64,000 bases of DNA from Kappaphycus alvarezii (Eukaryota; Rhodophyta; Florideophyceae; Gigartinales; Solieriaceae). Location: assembly GCA_002205965.3 (NCBI GenBank), contig NADL03000665.1, positions 1,116,001 to 1,180,000 on the forward strand, in the 5' to 3' direction. Positions 59,782 through 64,000 of this stretch are shown here, one piece after another; within the stretch, counting starts at the first letter, position 1; the number at the start of each line of letters is the position of its first letter. Under the pieces are notes generated by a model. It did no database searches. It had not been told where the DNA came from and worked only from the letters and a program-made list of their open reading frames with translations. The position numbers were made by a program, and so were the translations under genes.

Positions 59782-59815
59782 CTTCCATACATTAAAATAA
59801 CCCAAAATTTTCCCC
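59782..59815 (+). repeat. Dispersed repeat copy (also at 12047-12080)
   Basis: CTTCCATACATTAAAATAAC followed by CCAAAA and a T/C run is almost the same as 12047-12080. Both lie beside family A/B retroelement ends and beside TACAGTA units. Confidence 0.6.
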
Positions 59816-59859
59816 CCCTCTCGCTGTACAGTACTCAGGTGAAGTCATTTATATCAGTG

Positions 59860-60540
59860 CGTGATACTGTCGTTGTTACACGAGGGATTACGGTTAGATG
59901 TTGCGCCAGTTTGAGACCAACAATCGTCAAGACACGGCATGCCAGCGAGTAGGGCGGTAGCAAAATTGGACAAGGTGGCGTAGCTGAGGCGCTGCAGAAT
60001 TTGCCTCTTGGCTTGATTGGACCGGCGTGCTGACCAAAACGCGATATGTTTGTCGCAATCGTTGATCACCTTGTCGTGAACGGGTGGACAAAGCACCAAG
60101 TGCATCAAAAGCTTGCGGAACAATTGTATATTCCATTGGACATGGGGAGACCGATCCGTGTCGCTCGGCAAGAGGAGCGCGCCACGCAGCATCCGGCCAT
60201 GTGTCCGAAGTTTGGCGCAATCGGCAAGCGCGGCAGCACTACCAGACTTCTTCGCTGCATGGCTTATGAGGTAGGGACGAATGGGTAGCGCAACGTAATG
60301 TCTTAAACGGGTTGTCTAGAGCAGTACCATGAACTGGGGGCCGAGGTTGAACGACAATATCAGCAGGACGATGGGCAGTACCAGGAAGGAAGGAGGAAGG
60401 GTACCTCCTGTTTGCACGCAAGACCGGCGGGTTTGCTGGTGGTGTTATGGCGGTGGACAACGCCAAAACAAGACTCGCAGGTGGAGGCGTGGTCACCGCG
60501 AGGGTCCATCCGAGCTCGACAATAAAGTGCGGTACGGCAC
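59860..60540 (-). pseudogene. Retroelement C-terminal tail, minus strand
   Basis: 60496-60239 encodes YPSSFLPGTAHRPADIVVQP, the PGT-RPAD block seen in family A at 11330 and 58150. 60220-59860 continues, over two frames, with QAFDALGALSTRS and ILQRLSYATLSNFATALL, comparable with the FDFLGAPS and YQRLSCTLWSSIAHAI blocks. Wording differs enough from families A copies at 11 and 58 kb to suggest a third subfamily. Broken by frame changes. Confidence 0.5.
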
Positions 60541-63500
60541 TATACTGCGTAAGATTGAGGATCGGTTTTTATCATGGTAGGGAACGAAGCTAGCAAGCGC
60601 TTAAAACACTGTTCCCGTTGACTCTTGGTCGGTCGAAAAGTGCCTGAACAGAAAATTCAACTTTTATCGAAGACCCGTTCCAGGCCGTTCACAGGCCAAT
60701 CCCAAATCGACTTTAGATGGCACCCGGAATCGAGGAAAAATTCTCTGCTGTTCTTGGCAACCCAGCGACATTTTCGCATTGCATCTCTTTCTGGGCTTCT
60801 GCGCCTTTGTCGTGTAATGAAAGAGCGCGTGCAGAGTTTTAACCGTTGCTTTCCCTGTTCTCCGACCCTGAATGACCAGACTGAACCTTGGACGTGGCTC
60901 TTACTGTATGTCTTTCACATCTGTATGAAGTGGAGTCCCCTGCTCAGCGCCAGGCTGTTGGATGTAGATAGCACTCGTATCACGCGCTCGAGGAGCTGCA
61001 GAAAACGACTCTTGACGGGCATCATCACAGGCGCCACTCTGAGTGTGTAAACGGGCAGTGCAGCATCTGTAGTACTTGCTTGCATGCTGCGCGCCGCACA
61101 TGACGTCGCAAGGACAGGTCCTGGATCTGTTCTTGCCAATCGGCAACCTGTGTTATCTTCCGAGACTGGTAGCTATGCTTCCAGTGACACAGTAGAGGAA
61201 CCCGATTTCTAGTCCACCTGAAAACTGATACCAGTAGCTGTAGATCCTGTCCATGCCTACTTATTCAAATGTTGCAGGGTACATTGACCTATACAAGTAC
61301 CTCGCAAGCCCCCACACTTTCCAGGTGTAATGACTTTGACAAAAGCTGATGTCCATCGCTCGACAGCAGTAGCTTTTCAAAGCATTTAAACAGTTTGCAG
61401 TTTACAACGTTAAGAGGTCAATTTGTTTCACGGTCTTTCACTGTTTGAAATTTTATTAAATCGAAGTATTCAAGAGGAGGTACTACATTCCTACTGCGCG
61501 TACAAAATAATCGCAGCCCTGATTATGTCAGTAAAGGCACCGGGCGACACTGCTCCCATCGTGTCATGTATCATGTATCGCTTTCTCAAATTTTCTCAGC
61601 CATGTTGTGCCGACTTGTAGTAGATCGGCTCAACAAGATCAATTCAGATTATGTAGTAGCGATATATGGAGCGGGTACTCATCCCATGAAACGACATCCG
61701 TCGTGGTACTTATGTGCGTCTCTACAGTTTTCTCGTGAAGAAAGCCATTTTTTGCGTCCAGAAGCAGAGTGTGGCTCTGGGGACCTGATCGCAACTTTTC
61801 GTCATGCGTTGGTCACATGTTATATACTAATTCTAGCAAAGACTGTTTCATTCCGCACATCTGAAGTAGGAATGAGGTTGCGTCTTTTCAAGAGCAGAAA
61901 GAGCTTTGAACTTTTGACACAAAAGACCAGAAAGGCAGCAAGGGCAATGATACCGCTCGGATACGTCGGTTTCGGACTGGCCACAATTCAGATGAGGCTC
62001 CTGGGGAACCTGACTGTGGCGTTCTGAAGTGTCGACTTTCTGGTACTACAACAAGAGGGCGGCCTTATCTACAAGAGCCACGAATGGTTTGGTGAATTTC
62101 GAGTGCTTTGTACAATTCATTCAAGAGATGCGGTACCGTGGCGATGTGGGTGTATGACATTGGTCTTCATTAGGATAGCATTTGTAATGTGTGCAGGTAA
62201 AATGTCCAGAAAGCAAGTCTCACTGCGGTGAAAATATGCATCCTTAGCCAACTTCGGAGAGGGACCTCAGAAGTGTACTTTTTGCTCAAATGATTCTTGG
62301 CAAGTTGGCCAAGTTTCCGAGAGGACTGGCGTGCGGTCAAGTCCAGACATGACCCCACGCGAGGATTACATGTACGAATTTGCGAAGATACTCCTTTATT
62401 GTGTTTTCACTGAGCCGTGTTAGGCCTTACCTGCATCGTCTGGTTTTGCGATTTACGACGGCCTATCGCCGTATCGCGAGTGTGGCTTGTTGGTGGGATT
62501 CTTCTTCATTTGAGAGGTTTAAGAAACACAAGCTGGGTAGAGACTGAAACGCGTTACCGGTGATCATAGAATGCATACGTGCAATGACTCGGCACTTTAA
62601 ATCATAGGGCGTAAGTCGAATCACGTGGAGATGAAGAGAATGAAGTTTCGAAAAACAGACGGACGTCTGCGGACTCGGTAGATATCACAAAGACCAATGT
62701 CTTGTGATGCCAACAATTAGCTATAAAGCCACGTGTACACGTGGCAAGGGAGTAGGTTCTGTCCGGATTATGAACACCACATATTTTCAATACTTAAAGC
62801 ATCTGAAAGGGGTAGAATATCGCAGTTCATGTTGAACCTGACAAGGGTTTCGACGCAAATTTAGATGATGTGGCGATGAAGCAGTCATTGCGGTGTTTGA
62901 GTAGGCGGAGGGTTGGGGGTGTCTCTTTCTTGAGAGAGCTCATTGCAGGAAAGCCAGTAGACAAGAGGTTGGCGAGCGTTTCAAGGCATCATGATATTGA
63001 GGGCGAAGATGGTTTGGTTCAATGTAAAGTATCGCGCTAGAGTCGCGAGTAGGTGAAACTGCAGACTTGGGCAGTTGCTCCTAACGGTGGGTCTTTTGAT
63101 TCCTTCACTCGAGTTTGCTGGAATTGTCTCATTGCAGATTCGAGTCAAGAATTGAATAGGGAACAAATTTGTTTCAATTGTTGCAGCGGTATGAAAGCGA
63201 GGTGGACTGTGTCGCTGATCCTTGCTTCTGTATGGCAAGGGCAATAAAATTCGGTTCCGCCATGAATTCTTACATTGCGAAAGGATTGCATCAAAGCATT
63301 TGTTTTTTATGGAAACCGTTTGACAAGTTTCGCAGAGCGGTATTGAGCACAAGGCCATCATAGGATATCAGCACTAGAGTTGGCAAATGCATCTGCGTCT
63401 GGTTGTGTTTGTACTTTGTGTATTGGAGATGTCAAAACAGCTGCGATCACTGTTCTCAAGTGGAGTTTCAAAGGAAAAAATGAAATTATTTTGTTGTCCA

Positions 63501-64000
63501 ATGCTGACTTTGGAATTGGATATTGACGTTTTTTTGAAGTGTTGTACAGTACTGTAGATGAGCACACCCCCCTGAGGTGTTACTGTAGTGACATACTGTA
63601 CTGTAGTCATTATATTATCTGCTCAAGTCTCAGGAGGGGATGCTGTGGATACTGAAGTTTTGACTGTTGTGATGCAGCAGCATTTACAGCACAAGACAGT
63701 ACTATGGTTTTGGTATCTTGATTTTTTCTGAAAATATTCAAATAATTAGGTATCAGACTAGCTGCTGTTGGTTGAAGTTAATGACTAAAGCATTGCATAG
63801 TACCGACAGTGGAAACTATTGTACCATATATGGTCAAGTAACTAAACAGGGCAGTAATGTTGGCCACAAACCTTTTCCACATCAAGCAATAAAAAGGAAA
63901 AATTTCCATACTCTCTGCTTTACATAAATCATTTCTATCGTTGAGGAATATTGCCTCATCTTGAGACAGCGTTATATTTACTGTGCTGTCGTTGGAGCGA
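60541..64000. other. Unassigned region
   Basis: ORFs at 60625-61050 (141 codons) and 61566-62027 (153 codons) on plus and 63361-62981 (126 codons) on minus show no motif, signal peptide or membrane segment I trust. CAGTA palindromes lie near 63545-63560 and 63590-63608. Confidence 0.4.

Noticed and set aside
60625..62027. Plus-strand ORFs of 141 and 153 codons
   Set aside because: Lengths are within chance expectation for this window, with no motif, signal or partner segment. The opposite strand looks equally protein-like.
1..64000. CRISPR array, prophage, bacterial operon or integron
   Set aside because: No regularly spaced direct repeats with unique spacers, no Shine-Dalgarno-led gene strings. 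Everything recognised is eukaryotic.

Overview
This is eukaryotic nuclear DNA: long non-coding stretches, broken single-exon ORFs, no operons or ribosome-binding sites, and decayed eukaryotic transposons of several classes. The exact host cannot be fixed from the sequence. The mix (Ty1/copia element, PIF/Harbinger-type DDE transposases, an RT-tail family with a CxxC...DHxxxC motif, short palindromic CAGTA/TACTG arrays, compact secreted single-TM proteins) fits a marine alga-like genome, perhaps a red macroalga. That is inference, at roughly 0.4 confidence.

Layout. 1-3.9 kb: nothing recognisable. 3.9-4.5 kb: decayed Harbinger-like transposase (minus). 5.1-5.5 kb: retroelement RT-tail fragment (minus). 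5.8-7.4 kb: best host gene, a secreted beta-propeller-like protein with a C-terminal membrane anchor, split by two frameshifts (minus). 8.0-11.9 kb: three nested or abutting retroelement fragments, plus/minus/plus. 12.2-13.3 kb: gag-like ORF between direct repeats. 13.8-14.1 kb: small broken ORF (minus). 15.4-15.7 kb: 49-bp tandem repeat. 17.0-17.9 and 19.3-20.0 kb: two further DDE transposase pseudogenes of different clades. 21.7-22.0 kb: inverted-repeat cluster. 24.0-24.8 kb: membrane protein with two frameshifts. 25.2-26.0 kb: two retroelement tails in a row. 26.8-27.5 kb: intact C2H2 zinc-finger ORF with an A-rich 3' tract, next to a telomere-like TTTGGG tract. 28.2-30.1 kb: decayed DDE_1 (pogo/jerky-like) transposase. 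33.9-43.3 kb: AT-rich desert. 43388-47897: Ty1/copia retrotransposon with both LTRs, a target-site duplication and a deleted reverse transcriptase. 49.6-52.8 kb: possible fragmented multi-exon gene (minus). 54.3-54.9 kb: membrane-protein ORF. 57.7-60.5 kb: three more retroelement fragments. 60.6-64 kb: nothing recognisable.

The genes do not form a pathway. The window is a repeat-rich intergenic region with at most four to six host genes. Recurrent frameshifts at or next to short homopolymers in unrelated genes suggest indel errors in the assembly as well as genuine decay. I found no convincing new multi-gene system. The observations most worth checking are the homopolymer-frameshift pattern, the possible hidden gene at 49.6-52.8 kb, the gag-like ORF between direct repeats, the inverted-repeat cluster at 21.7-22.0 kb, the telomere-like tract and the CAGTA palindromes.
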